This document shows positions 1-6,139 of a DNA stretch of 13,475 nt, piece by piece (the stretch's first letter is position 1; each line of letters starts with the position of its first letter). The notes below the pieces were generated by a model. It was not told where the DNA came from, searched no databases, and saw only the letters and a program-made list of their open reading frames with translations. The DNA comes from Lachnospiraceae bacterium UBA3711 (GTDB lineage Bacteria > Bacillota > Clostridia > Lachnospirales > Lachnospiraceae): assembly GCA_002371345.1 (NCBI GenBank), contig DFHY01000118.1:6737-20211 (forward strand). Reading direction: 5' to 3'. A program made the position numbers and the translations under genes.

Positions 1-72
1 GACAACGAGAACTCCTACACCAGCCAGATGGTCCGCACGATCAAGCACTTCGGCAAGCTGCTGGGCGCCTGA
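1..72 (+). CDS. gap: Glyceraldehyde-3-phosphate dehydrogenase, C-terminal end (partial)
   Basis: Only the last 23 codons and the TGA stop are in the window, open from the first base in frame 1. They begin DNENSYTSQMVRTIKHF, which matches the conserved C-terminal helix of GAPDH (usually preceded by WYDNE-SY). The enzyme oxidises glyceraldehyde-3-phosphate to 1,3-bisphosphoglycerate in the cytoplasm, the step directly before phosphoglycerate kinase, whose gene follows. The gap-pgk-tpiA order is common in clostridia. The catalytic cysteine and NAD-binding domain lie outside the window, so only family identity can be judged. Confidence 0.93.
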   Translation, partial: DNENSYTSQMVRTIKHFGKLLGA

Positions 73-89
73 GGATAGTGGACATCCGG

Positions 90-107
90 ATGCCGGTCTG
101 ACGGCAT
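90..107 (+). other. Small stem-loop after gap
   Basis: ATGCCG at 90-95 pairs with CGGCAT at 102-107 around the six-base loop GTCTGA. It lies 18 bases after the gap stop and is the first of three hairpins before pgk. There is no U-tract, so it is not a terminator by itself. It could protect the 3' end of gap mRNA or be an RNase landing or stop point (inference). Confidence 0.45.
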
Positions 108-113
108 GAAGAT

Positions 114-150
114 TTGAACCGCGGCTGACAGTGTGCGCGGCGCGGTTCAA
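114..150 (+). other. 10-bp inverted repeat between gap and pgk
   Basis: TTGAACCGCG at 114-123 is a perfect reverse complement of CGCGGTTCAA at 141-150, with 17 bases between. It is the second of three structures in this gap. The following bases (CGGATAAAAA) are A-rich, not U-rich, so it would not terminate on the plus strand. It is probably an mRNA structural element. A protein-binding operator is also possible. Confidence 0.5.
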
Positions 151-170
151 CGGATAAAAAGACTCAGTGA

Positions 171-201
171 GGGTCCGGTCTGTAAAGGACCGGACCCTTT
201 T
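171..201 (+). terminator. Intrinsic terminator between gap and pgk
   Basis: GGGTCCGGTC at 171-180 pairs perfectly with GACCGGACCC at 188-197 around a seven-base loop, followed at once by TTTT. A 10-bp GC-rich stem plus U-tract is a standard rho-independent terminator. I see no convincing promoter between it and pgk, so either it is leaky and sets the gap/pgk ratio or an unrecognised promoter drives pgk. Confidence 0.82.
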
Positions 202-227
202 GTAAATGATCCGGAGCCAGTTCATTT

Positions 228-241
228 CGCGCCGCGGCGCG
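228..241. repeat. 14-base GC-only palindrome before pgk
   Basis: CGCGCCGCGGCGCG is a perfect palindrome 28 bases before the pgk ribosome binding site. It consists only of G and C in an otherwise mixed leader. It could be a hairpin in the pgk 5' leader or a DNA-binding site. Confidence 0.5.
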
Positions 242-283
242 GGGACTGCGGGATTACAGGTTTATTCCAGGAGGATTAATAAA

Positions 284-1498
284 ATGGGACTGAACAAGAA
301 ATCGGTTGATGATATCAATGTAAAGGGCCTCAGAGTCCTGTGCCGCTGCGACTTCAACGTTCCGCTGAAGGATGGAAAGATCACGGACGAGAACCGTCTG
401 GTTGCGGCGCTTCCGACAATAAAGAAGCTGATCGCTGACGGCGGCAAGGTTATCCTGTGCTCACATCTCGGCAAGGTAAAGACCGAGGAGGACAAGCCTT
501 CCAAGACTCTGGCTCCGGTTGCCGCGCGGCTTTCAGAGCTTCTCGGCCAGGAGGTCAAGTTCGCAGCGGACGACAACGTCGTCGGACCGAATGCGAAGGC
601 GGCTGTTGAAGCCATGAAGGACGGGGACGTCATCCTGCTTCAGAATACCCGTTATCGCAAGGAAGAGACCAAGAACGGCGAGGAGTTCTCCAAAGAGCTC
701 GCATCACTCGCTGATGTATTCGTAAATGACGCTTTTGGAACCGCCCACAGAGCGCACTGCTCGAATGTCGGCGTCACCCAGTTCCTTGACGGCCCGTGTG
801 TAGTCGGATACCTGATGCAGAAGGAGATCGACTTCCTCGGCAACGCGGTAGAGAATCCGGTACGTCCGTTTGTAGCTATCCTTGGCGGCGCTAAGGTTGC
901 CGATAAGCTGAATGTTATCTCCAATCTTCTGGAGAAGTGCGATACCCTGATCATCGGCGGCGGTATGGCATACACCTTCCTGAAGGCGAAGGGCTATGAG
1001 ATCGGAACATCTCTTCTTGACGATACAAAGATCGATTACTGCAAGGAGATGATCGGAAAGGCCGAGAAGCTTGGCAAGAAGCTCCTTCTCCCGGTTGATA
1101 CAGTTTGCACTGACAGCTTCCCGGATCCGATCGATGCAGAGATCGCGACGACTGTTGTTGACTCTGACAAGATTCCGGCGGATAAGATGGGTATGGACAT
1201 CGGACCGAAGACCATTGCTCTGTACAGCGATGCTGTGAAGACTGCGAAGACGGTTGTATGGAACGGACCGATGGGAGTATTCGAGAACCCGATTCTCGCG
1301 GCCGGTACCAAGGCGGTTGCGGCTGCTCTGGCTGAGACTGACGCTACCACGATCATCGGCGGCGGCGACAGCGCTGCGGCAGTCAACCAGCTCGGCTATG
1401 GAGACAAGATGTCCCACATCTCCACAGGCGGCGGCGCTTCTCTTGAGTTCCTCGAGGGCAAGGAGCTTCCGGGCGTAGCGGCAGCAAACGACAGATAA
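284..1498 (+). CDS. pgk: Phosphoglycerate kinase
   Basis: Cytoplasmic glycolytic kinase that transfers phosphate from 1,3-bisphosphoglycerate to ADP, giving ATP and 3-phosphoglycerate. The 404-residue length fits bacterial PGKs (about 390-415). Family signatures run in order: CRCDFNVPLKDGKITDENR near the N-terminus (substrate-binding), FVNDAFGTAHRAH mid N-domain, LGGAKVADKL at the start of the C-domain, GGGMAYTFL, VWNGPMGVFE, and the nucleotide-binding GGGDSAAAV near the C-terminus followed by HISTGGGASLEFLEG. The frame stays open 26 codons upstream, but the start at 284 is chosen because AGGAGG at 269-274 sits nine bases before it and the MGLNKKSVDDI sequence is the usual N-terminus. It lies between gap and tpiA, with a terminator hairpin upstream and a non-terminating hairpin downstream. 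Confidence 0.97.
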   Translation: MGLNKKSVDDINVKGLRVLCRCDFNVPLKDGKITDENRLVAALPTIKKLIADGGKVILCSHLGKVKTEEDKPSKTLAPVAARLSELLGQEVKFAADDNVVGPNAKAAVEAMKDGDVILLQNTRYRKEETKNGEEFSKELASLADVFVNDAFGTAHRAHCSNVGVTQFLDGPCVVGYLMQKEIDFLGNAVENPVRPFVAILGGAKVADKLNVISNLLEKCDTLIIGGGMAYTFLKAKGYEIGTSLLDDTKIDYCKEMIGKAEKLGKKLLLPVDTVCTDSFPDPIDAEIATTVVDSDKIPADKMGMDIGPKTIALYSDAVKTAKTVVWNGPMGVFENPILAAGTKAVAAALAETDATTIIGGGDSAAAVNQLGYGDKMSHISTGGGASLEFLEGKELPGVAAANDR

Positions 1499-1526
1499 TG
1501 ATCTGCAGCAAAGCGCGGAACACACA

Positions 1527-1563
1527 TATTCCACCAGGCGGGTTTACGAGCCTTAGTGGAATA
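1527..1563 (+). other. Intercistronic stem-loop between pgk and tpiA
   Basis: TATTCCAC at 1527-1534 pairs with GTGGAATA at 1556-1563. Inside, after a small asymmetric bulge, AGGC (1536-1539) pairs with GCCT (1550-1553), closing a 10-base loop. No U-tract follows, so read-through into tpiA is expected. By position it may stabilise or mark processing of the pgk-tpiA transcript (inference). Confidence 0.6.
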
Positions 1564-1629
1564 GCGTACAACGTAATCCGTAATCGGCTTTTGGCGGGTT
1601 AATCATTATATATTAAGAGGAGAATTCTA

Positions 1630-2379
1630 ATGAGAAAGAAAATTATCGCCGGAAACTGGAAGATGAACATGACTCCGACCGAGGCTAAGGCTCTTGTCGC
1701 TACGCTCAAGGATCTTGTAAACAACCCTGATGTTGACGTCGTGTACTGCGTACCGGCAATTGACATTGTTCCGGTTGTTGAAGCTGTCAAGGGAACTAAC
1801 GTCGAGGTTGGTGCCGAGAATATGTACATCGAGGAGAAGGGCGCGTATACGGGAGAGATCGCGCCTGCCATGATCGTTGATGCCGGAGCTAAGTTTGTCA
1901 TCATCGGACACTCCGAGAGACGTGAGTACTTCAACGAGACTGACGAGTTCCTGAACAAGAAGGTTCTGAAGGCTTTTGAGCATGGCCTTACCCCGATCCT
2001 CTGCTGCGGCGAGAGCCTTGAGCAGAGAGAAGCAGGCGTTACGCTTGACTGGATCCGTCTGCAGATCAAGTCCGATCTTCAGAACGTGACTGCTGAGCAG
2101 GCAGCCTCCATGGTTATCGCCTATGAGCCGATCTGGGCTATCGGAACCGGCAGGACAGCGACAACGGAGCAGGCGGAAGAGGTCTGCAAGGCTATTCGCG
2201 AGACCATTGCTGAGATCTATGACGAAGCTACTGCAGAGTCCATCAGGATTCAGTACGGCGGCTCCATGAACGCGAAGAACTGCGATGAGCTGCTTGCGCA
2301 GCCGGATATCGACGGCGGCCTGATCGGCGGCGCGAGCTTAAAAGCTGATTTCGGGCGTATCGTCAATTACCAGAAGTGA
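1630..2379 (+). CDS. tpiA: Triose-phosphate isomerase
   Basis: Interconverts dihydroxyacetone phosphate and glyceraldehyde-3-phosphate in the cytoplasm. The 249-residue length is typical of the TIM-barrel family. Visible active-site elements: GNWKMN with N9 and K11, IIGHSERR with the electrophilic H94, AYEPIWAIGTG with the catalytic base E166 and the mobile loop, and the phosphate-binding segments YGGSMNAKN and GGLIGGASL near the C-terminus. The start is fixed by AGAGGAG at 1616-1622, seven bases before ATG, and by the canonical MRKKIIAGNWKMN beginning. It is 131 bases after pgk, separated by a hairpin without U-tract and without a clear promoter, so it is probably cotranscribed with pgk. It ends before a strong terminator. 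Confidence 0.97.
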   Translation: MRKKIIAGNWKMNMTPTEAKALVATLKDLVNNPDVDVVYCVPAIDIVPVVEAVKGTNVEVGAENMYIEEKGAYTGEIAPAMIVDAGAKFVIIGHSERREYFNETDEFLNKKVLKAFEHGLTPILCCGESLEQREAGVTLDWIRLQIKSDLQNVTAEQAASMVIAYEPIWAIGTGRTATTEQAEEVCKAIRETIAEIYDEATAESIRIQYGGSMNAKNCDELLAQPDIDGGLIGGASLKADFGRIVNYQK

Positions 2380-2450
2380 TATATATCCTACAGGCGGCTT
2401 TATAGTCAACGTCAATAGTATTCTGAAGCCGACTACAATAAGTTCAATAA

Positions 2451-2485
2451 GACCGCCGCACCAGGGGATGGTGCGGCGGTCTTTT
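2451..2485 (+). terminator. Strong intrinsic terminator after tpiA
   Basis: GACCGCCGCACC at 2451-2462 pairs perfectly with GGTGCGGCGGTC at 2470-2481 around the loop AGGGGAT, followed by TTTT. A 12-bp, very GC-rich stem ends the glycolytic transcript before the convergent gene. On the opposite strand the flank reads TTATTG, so weak bidirectional use is possible. Confidence 0.93.
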
Positions 2486-2508
2486 AACGGAAAATTATTG
2501 GAATCTGT

Positions 2509-2532
2509 AAAAGACAGCCTGAGTACGCTGTC
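2509..2532 (-). terminator. Probable terminator of the minus-strand exported-protein gene
   Basis: On the minus strand GACAGC pairs with GCTGTC around an eight-base loop (plus-strand arms 2513-2518 and 2527-2532), followed by TTTT (plus-strand AAAA at 2509-2512). It begins 15 bases after the stop of the minus-strand gene. The six-bp stem is modest, so it is weaker than the convergent tpiA terminator 23 bases away. Confidence 0.55.
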
Positions 2533-2547
2533 ATTTCATATATACTG

Positions 2548-3513
2548 TCAGCCTGATACTCCGCTGAGCATACCGCCAAGATTGGACATGATGCCCTCCA
2601 GGCTTTCTTCTTCACTCTCAACCGGCGCGTTAAGAACCTCATCCGGGATGGTGAAATCCTGTCCCTCAGGATTCAGGAGGAAGGTGGTATACAGCTGGTC
2701 GGCATTGAATTCAAGAGCTGTGCCTTCCGCACCCAGAATATCTCCGGGAACCTGCCCCGAAGCGCCGGAGGCGTTCAGAGATACGGCACGAACGAGCCCG
2801 GTATCCGCGTTCACAACAACGGTCAGCTTCAAATCATTGTCGGCGAGAATGCTGTCAGCCATAGTAAGATATGCCTCTATCTGGCTTATAACATCGGCGG
2901 CATTCATCAGCATATCCTTATCCATGACACATACATAGTACTGCTTGCCGTCCTCCTCATAGAGATTCGGAAGAAGTCCGTCCAGCGAGATCTGGTTTAC
3001 ATCATCGCTGTCAAGAGCTGCCGTAATATACTCGGCCATCTCCTCCACGACATTCTCGGCCTTGGTTTTCCATCCGCTGCCGTCGGAGACCGATGTATAA
3101 TGGACATCATCCTTTGCCCAGTGATAGGCTTCATACTTGCTGCTCTGCGGTTCTCCAAGCCCTTCCAGGGAATAGAAGAGTGAGGCGTGTTCTTTGTGTT
3201 CAAACTCTTCAACAGAACAGATGGCGCTCGCCTGGATCCCCATCTGGTTCTCTTCGCCAAGCTTGATCGATATGTCTGCTTCCGCATCCAGGAGCGCGTC
3301 GAATGCCTCAAGATCTCCGGCCTTCTTCAGAGCGTCCTTTACACGCGCCGTCAGTTCTCCGGCTGTGATATCCGCAGTTTTGTCGGTCTGGGTAAACACA
3401 ACCTCGCCTGATCCGATCGAAGTCCTGACAGAAATGTCATCCGCCAGTGCGCCTGTCGCCATAGCTGCTGAAAACACACCTGCCGCCGCAACTAACATCA
3501 TCTTCTTAAACAT
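2548..3513 (-). CDS. Exported protein of unknown function (signal peptide I)
   Basis: A 321-residue protein that I cannot assign to a characterised family. The N-terminus MFKKMMLVAAAGVF is a classic Sec signal peptide: basic start, Ala-rich hydrophobic core, and an ALA-DD site giving likely signal peptidase I cleavage after residue 24. No lipobox cysteine is present, so it should be released or cell-wall associated, not lipid-anchored. The mature part is acidic, with many Asp/Glu, a GWKTKAENVVEEM segment and a YYVCVMDKDMLM segment. It ends in an acidic, Gly/Met/Leu-rich tail. Alternating polar/hydrophobic strands and phrases such as LKLTVVVNADTGLVRAVSL recall the LolA/LppX-like or DUF6612-type fold of clostridial lipoproteins, but this is only a resemblance. 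The start at 3513 is chosen over one 16 codons upstream because AGGAGG sits seven bases before it and the signal peptide begins there. It stands alone, convergent with tpiA and divergent from cls. Confidence 0.85.
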   Translation of the reverse strand: MFKKMMLVAAAGVFSAAMATGALADDISVRTSIGSGEVVFTQTDKTADITAGELTARVKDALKKAGDLEAFDALLDAEADISIKLGEENQMGIQASAICSVEEFEHKEHASLFYSLEGLGEPQSSKYEAYHWAKDDVHYTSVSDGSGWKTKAENVVEEMAEYITAALDSDDVNQISLDGLLPNLYEEDGKQYYVCVMDKDMLMNAADVISQIEAYLTMADSILADNDLKLTVVVNADTGLVRAVSLNASGASGQVPGDILGAEGTALEFNADQLYTTFLLNPEGQDFTIPDEVLNAPVESEEESLEGIMSNLGGMLSGVSG

Positions 3514-3703
3514 GCATTTTCCTCCTGTTTTCTGAATTATTGTGTCAGCAAAAACTCGCATAACAGATATTATGTTTATTCGTAATCTCAGTCTGCGCTT
3601 TCAGAGATACCGAATAATCATTATAATCCGATTTTAACGCTTGCGGGCTCACATCGCAACCAAATAAACCCTGTCACCTGTATTCATTTTGCCAATTATG
3701 ATT

Positions 3704-3749
3704 CTAACGAACGGTTTTAACAGATTTTTAACGTTTTTTTTAATATAAT
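3704..3749 (+). promoter_or_regulatory. Putative activator-dependent promoter of the cls unit
   Basis: A perfect TATAAT at 3744-3749 has no -35 box at the proper distance (CAGATT with a 17-base spacer). In its place lie TTAACA at 3717-3722 and TTAACG at 3728-3733, five bases apart (11-base period). A weaker CTAACG is at 3704-3709 and a TTAATA at 3740-3745. Helically phased TTAACA-type direct repeats resemble the Bacillus PhoP box and OmpR-family sites in general. A consensus -10, missing -35 and phased repeats together suggest activation by a response regulator. The identity of the regulator is inference. Confidence 0.4.
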
Positions 3750-3815
3750 GATCCGGATGTCAAAAGCATATGCAGCGGCATCACCTGCAAGAGACTGTTG
3801 ATCTTAATCCATGAT

Positions 3816-3823
3816 AAAGGAGG
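3816..3823 (+). promoter_or_regulatory. Strong Shine-Dalgarno of the cls leader ORF
   Basis: AAAGGAGG lies seven bases before the ATG at 3831 and is the strongest ribosome binding site in this region. The cls start at 3869 has only a modest GAGGTG at 3855-3860. This contrast is the main reason to believe that the short leader is translated. Confidence 0.75.
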
Positions 3824-3830
3824 TATCTGA

Positions 3831-3872
3831 ATGAAAGAACCAGACAACATGTGTGAGGTGCTGAACAGATGA
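3831..3872 (+). CDS. Short leader ORF coupled to cardiolipin synthase
   Basis: Thirteen codons, MKEPDNMCEVLNR, then TGA. An excellent AAAGGAGG site lies seven bases upstream, and its stop overlaps the cls start as ATGA (cls ATG 3869-3871, leader TGA 3870-3872). Such overlaps usually couple translation, with ribosomes ending the leader and restarting on the next gene. The peptide has no run of one amino acid that would point to amino-acid attenuation. It may be only a translational enhancer. A functional peptide is not excluded. Confidence 0.6.
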   Translation: MKEPDNMCEVLNR

Positions 3873-5452
3873 GCGCTGATAAAGGAAACACAAAAACACT
3901 CGAGGGCAAGGCAAAAAGGAAAAACGGCGTTAAGCGGATGATTTTTGCGCTTCTCGCTATTGTACTTGAATTTACTTTGATTTTTATCCTGCTGACTAAG
4001 CTGTACAGTTATGCCGCATGGATTGAGATCATCCTGCATATACTGGCTGTGCTGCTCGTGCTGTGGATCTATGGACAGAATATTACTTCTTCTATGAAGA
4101 TGCCGTGGATCATACTGATACTGTCTCTTCCGGTCTTCGGAACGGTAATGTATTTTCTGATTGGAATGAACGGCGGTACCAGGAAGATGCGTGAGCGGTT
4201 TGAGAAGATTGACAGAGAGCTCCTTCCTCTGCTGGCCGGAAAAGATGAGAAGACGATCAGTCTCCTGAAGAAACAGGACACGGCCGCGGCCGGAATAAGC
4301 TCGTATATAAGGACATATTCCGGATACCCGGTTTATCAGAATACGGATGTCGAATACTATGATGACGCGTCCAAAGGACTGGAAGCCCAGCTTGCGGATC
4401 TTGAAAAGGCAGAGCGGTTTATATTTATGGAATACCACGCGATTGAGGACAGAATCTCCTGGAAGCGTATTGAGGACGTGCTTTCCCGCAAGGCATCACA
4501 GGGAGTGGAAGTCAGGGTGTTCTATGATGACATGGGAAGCATCGGGTTCATCACGACAGACTTCGTGAAGAAGCTGGAGGGACTGGGGATAGCGTGCCGT
4601 GTGTTCAATCCTTTTGTACCTCTTATGAATATGTTCCTGAATAACCGTGATCACCGGAAAATTACTGTAATTGACGGAAGGGTTGGCTATACAGGCGGGT
4701 ATAATCTGGCGGATGAATATTTCAACCTGACACATCCCTTTGGGGAGTGGAAAGACACCGGCATACGTCTGGAAGGTGATGCCGTACCGTCTCTGACAGC
4801 GGCGTTCCTGGAGATGTGGAATGCGGGGAAGAAGAGAACGGACAAGCAGAATGACACCGATTTTGCGAAGTATTTTCCTCATTATTCTTACAAAGCCGTC
4901 CAGAGCGGATTTGTGCAGCCTTACGCAGACAGTCCGATGGATGCGAAACAGATCGGGGAGGACGTCTACATAAGCATGGCAGAGAAAGCGGCCGACTACT
5001 GCTACTTTGTCACTCCGTATCTGATAGTTACGGATGAGATGACTCACGCGCTGACGCTGGCGGCGAAACGAGGCGTGGACGTCAGGATCGTCACGCCGGG
5101 TATTCCGGATAAAAAACTGGTTTATTCCATGACACGGTCATTCTATCCCGCCCTGGTTAAGGGCGGAGTAAGGATCTACGAGTGGACTCCGGGATTCTGC
5201 CACTGCAAGATGAGCGTCGCGGACGACAGGATGTCAACCTGCGGTACTATCAATCTGGATTACCGCAGCCTGTATCATCATTTTGAGAACGGATGCTGGA
5301 TATATGATCCGGATATAGCTGTTTCTGTACGTAAAGACTTTGAGTCGATGTTTGCCCAGAGCCGGGAAGTTACGGAAAAATACCGCGAAGGAAAGAACTC
5401 TGCCATGAACATCCTTCAGCTGTTCCTTCGCCTGTTCGCGGAGCTGATGTGA
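3869..5452 (+). CDS. cls: Cardiolipin synthase (phospholipase D superfamily)
   Basis: Membrane enzyme that condenses phosphatidylglycerol molecules to cardiolipin. It has 527 residues, slightly longer than the usual 480-510. An N-terminal basic segment is followed by about three hydrophobic spans (residues ~24-43, 48-68, 78-97). Two PLD domains follow, each with the HxKx4D catalytic motif: HRKITVID with H262, K264, D269, then GGYNLADEY; and HCKMSVAD with H445, K447, D452, then GTINLDYRS. The first domain also carries FIFMEYHAI, the second YFVTPYLIV, both typical of bacterial Cls. An in-frame TGA at 3854 excludes a longer N-terminus, so ATG 3869 is the start; its ribosome binding site GAGGTG lies inside the leader ORF. 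An HD-domain gene follows 48 bases later with no terminator between, so they are probably cotranscribed. Confidence 0.94.
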   Translation: MSADKGNTKTLEGKAKRKNGVKRMIFALLAIVLEFTLIFILLTKLYSYAAWIEIILHILAVLLVLWIYGQNITSSMKMPWIILILSLPVFGTVMYFLIGMNGGTRKMRERFEKIDRELLPLLAGKDEKTISLLKKQDTAAAGISSYIRTYSGYPVYQNTDVEYYDDASKGLEAQLADLEKAERFIFMEYHAIEDRISWKRIEDVLSRKASQGVEVRVFYDDMGSIGFITTDFVKKLEGLGIACRVFNPFVPLMNMFLNNRDHRKITVIDGRVGYTGGYNLADEYFNLTHPFGEWKDTGIRLEGDAVPSLTAAFLEMWNAGKKRTDKQNDTDFAKYFPHYSYKAVQSGFVQPYADSPMDAKQIGEDVYISMAEKAADYCYFVTPYLIVTDEMTHALTLAAKRGVDVRIVTPGIPDKKLVYSMTRSFYPALVKGGVRIYEWTPGFCHCKMSVADDRMSTCGTINLDYRSLYHHFENGCWIYDPDIAVSVRKDFESMFAQSREVTEKYREGKNSAMNILQLFLRLFAELM

Positions 5453-5484
5453 TTGTGGATATTTCCGCGTTGAGAGTGCGGGAG

Positions 5485-5492
5485 GGAGGTGA
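5485..5492 (+). promoter_or_regulatory. Shine-Dalgarno that sets the HD-protein start
   Basis: GGAGGTGA is fully complementary to the 16S rRNA tail and lies eight bases before ATG 5501. A GTG at 5489 in the same frame is part of this site, so it is unlikely to be the real start. Confidence 0.75.
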
Positions 5493-5500
5493 CGGTACAG

Positions 5501-5965
5501 ATGGATCCGGTTATCAGACTGGAAGGCGGTGATATACTGGAGTCAGAGCGCTTCAGGCAGAGTATGGATATTCTCCATCACAAGGGAACGAATGTCGCCC
5601 GCCACTCACTGGAAGTTGCGGAATACGCGCTTCATCTGTATGAGAATGGACATAATCAGGATACGGATGTGAGGGATATCGTCCGTGCCTGCCTGCTTCA
5701 TGATATCGGCATGACAGACAGAAAAGTCCGTGAGAGCGTTTCTTTTCTGAAGGCTTATTCTCATCCAAGGAAGAGCGCTGAGATTGCCAGGGAGGAATAT
5801 GGCGCGAATCAGATTCAGATTGACGCCATACTTCATCACATGTGGCCGATCTGCCTGATACCGCCTTCATCCGAAGCAGGGTGGCTTCTTCTGAGGTCCG
5901 ACAAACACTGCGCAAGAAATGACGTTGTTTCGGTGATTAAGAATATGGCAGGCTTCGGCGGGTAA
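5501..5965 (+). CDS. Small HD-domain phosphohydrolase-like protein
   Basis: A 154-residue cytoplasmic protein made almost wholly of one HD domain. Metal-ligand candidates are in the expected order: H35 (in VARHSLEVA), the H67-D68 doublet (in CLLHDIGM), H88 and H112/H113 further on, and D134 (in RSDKHCA). HD proteins are metal-dependent phosphohydrolases or phosphodiesterases acting on nucleotides, nucleotide second messengers or other phosphate esters. The substrate cannot be told here. The chain is shorter than YfbR-type nucleotidases or HD-GYP proteins and has no extra domain. It follows cls closely and probably shares its transcript, but no biochemical link is shown. No terminator is visible after it. 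Confidence 0.82.
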   Translation: MDPVIRLEGGDILESERFRQSMDILHHKGTNVARHSLEVAEYALHLYENGHNQDTDVRDIVRACLLHDIGMTDRKVRESVSFLKAYSHPRKSAEIAREEYGANQIQIDAILHHMWPICLIPPSSEAGWLLLRSDKHCARNDVVSVIKNMAGFGG

Positions 5966-6013
5966 AAAAAGATGAAAGAAACTTTAGTTTTTTGCTATTG
6001 GTACTTGTTTATT

Positions 6014-6042
6014 TTGAAATGAAGTGTTAACATCGACATATT
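6014..6042 (+). promoter_or_regulatory. Sigma-A-type promoter for the HdeD-family gene
   Basis: TTGAAA at 6014-6019 (5/6 to the -35 consensus) and CATATT at 6037-6042 (4/6 to the -10) are separated by exactly 17 bases. This is the best promoter match in the window and is placed about 100 bases before the membrane-protein start. Confidence 0.55.
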
Positions 6043-6087
6043 CGGGTCTGTTTTCAAAGAACGTACCCGGGAAAAACAATAAGATGG

Positions 6088-6109
6088 CATATCTCGAATA
6101 GAAGATATG
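6088..6109 (+). other. Stem-loop in the 5' leader of the HdeD-family gene
   Basis: CATATCT at 6088-6094 pairs with AGATATG at 6103-6109 around an eight-base loop, 16 bases before the GGGAGGA ribosome binding site. It would lie in the transcript from the promoter just upstream. It includes an in-frame ATG at 6107, which is therefore an unlikely start. It could be an mRNA-stability or translation-control element, or an AT-rich operator. Confidence 0.4.
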
Positions 6110-6139
6110 GACACTACCTTAAAAAGGGAGGAAAGCAAC

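Larger units (their letters stand above)
3514..3830. promoter_or_regulatory. Divergent intergenic control region
   Basis: A 317-base AT-rich stretch between the minus-strand exported-protein gene and the plus-strand cls leader. It has no ORF with ribosome binding site and codon pattern beyond the leader described separately. It must hold promoters for both directions. On the minus strand a TATAAT hexamer reads from 3625 to 3620 but has no good -35 box. On the plus strand a TATAAT box is at 3744-3749. Several TAAC-centred repeats are present (cores at 3635, 3705, 3718 and 3729). Confidence 0.6.

Noticed and set aside
206..283. N-terminal 26-codon extension of pgk
   Set aside because: No family similarity, it runs through the GC palindrome, and AGGAGG at 269-274 clearly serves ATG 284.
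704..1534. Long minus-strand open frame (276 codons) opposite pgk
   Set aside because: No ribosome binding site or recognisable protein. pgk on the other strand is certain, and the frame is a shadow of its codon bias.
1591..1614. Promoter TTGGCG...TATATT in front of tpiA
   Set aside because: The spacer is only 12 bases, too short for a sigma-A promoter.
2468..2938. Plus-strand open frame beginning inside the tpiA terminator
   Set aside because: It would start in the terminator stem and is the antisense of the exported-protein gene.
3740..4438. Minus-strand open frame of 232 codons over the cls promoter and N-terminus
   Set aside because: Overlaps a convincing cls gene and leader. The composition looks like random translation.
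5489..5500. GTG start for the HD protein
   Set aside because: The GTG is part of the GGAGGTGA ribosome binding site of ATG 5501.
5966..6000. A/T-tract region after the HD gene as a terminator
   Set aside because: Only a 4-bp AAAC/GTTT stem can form, too weak despite the T-run.
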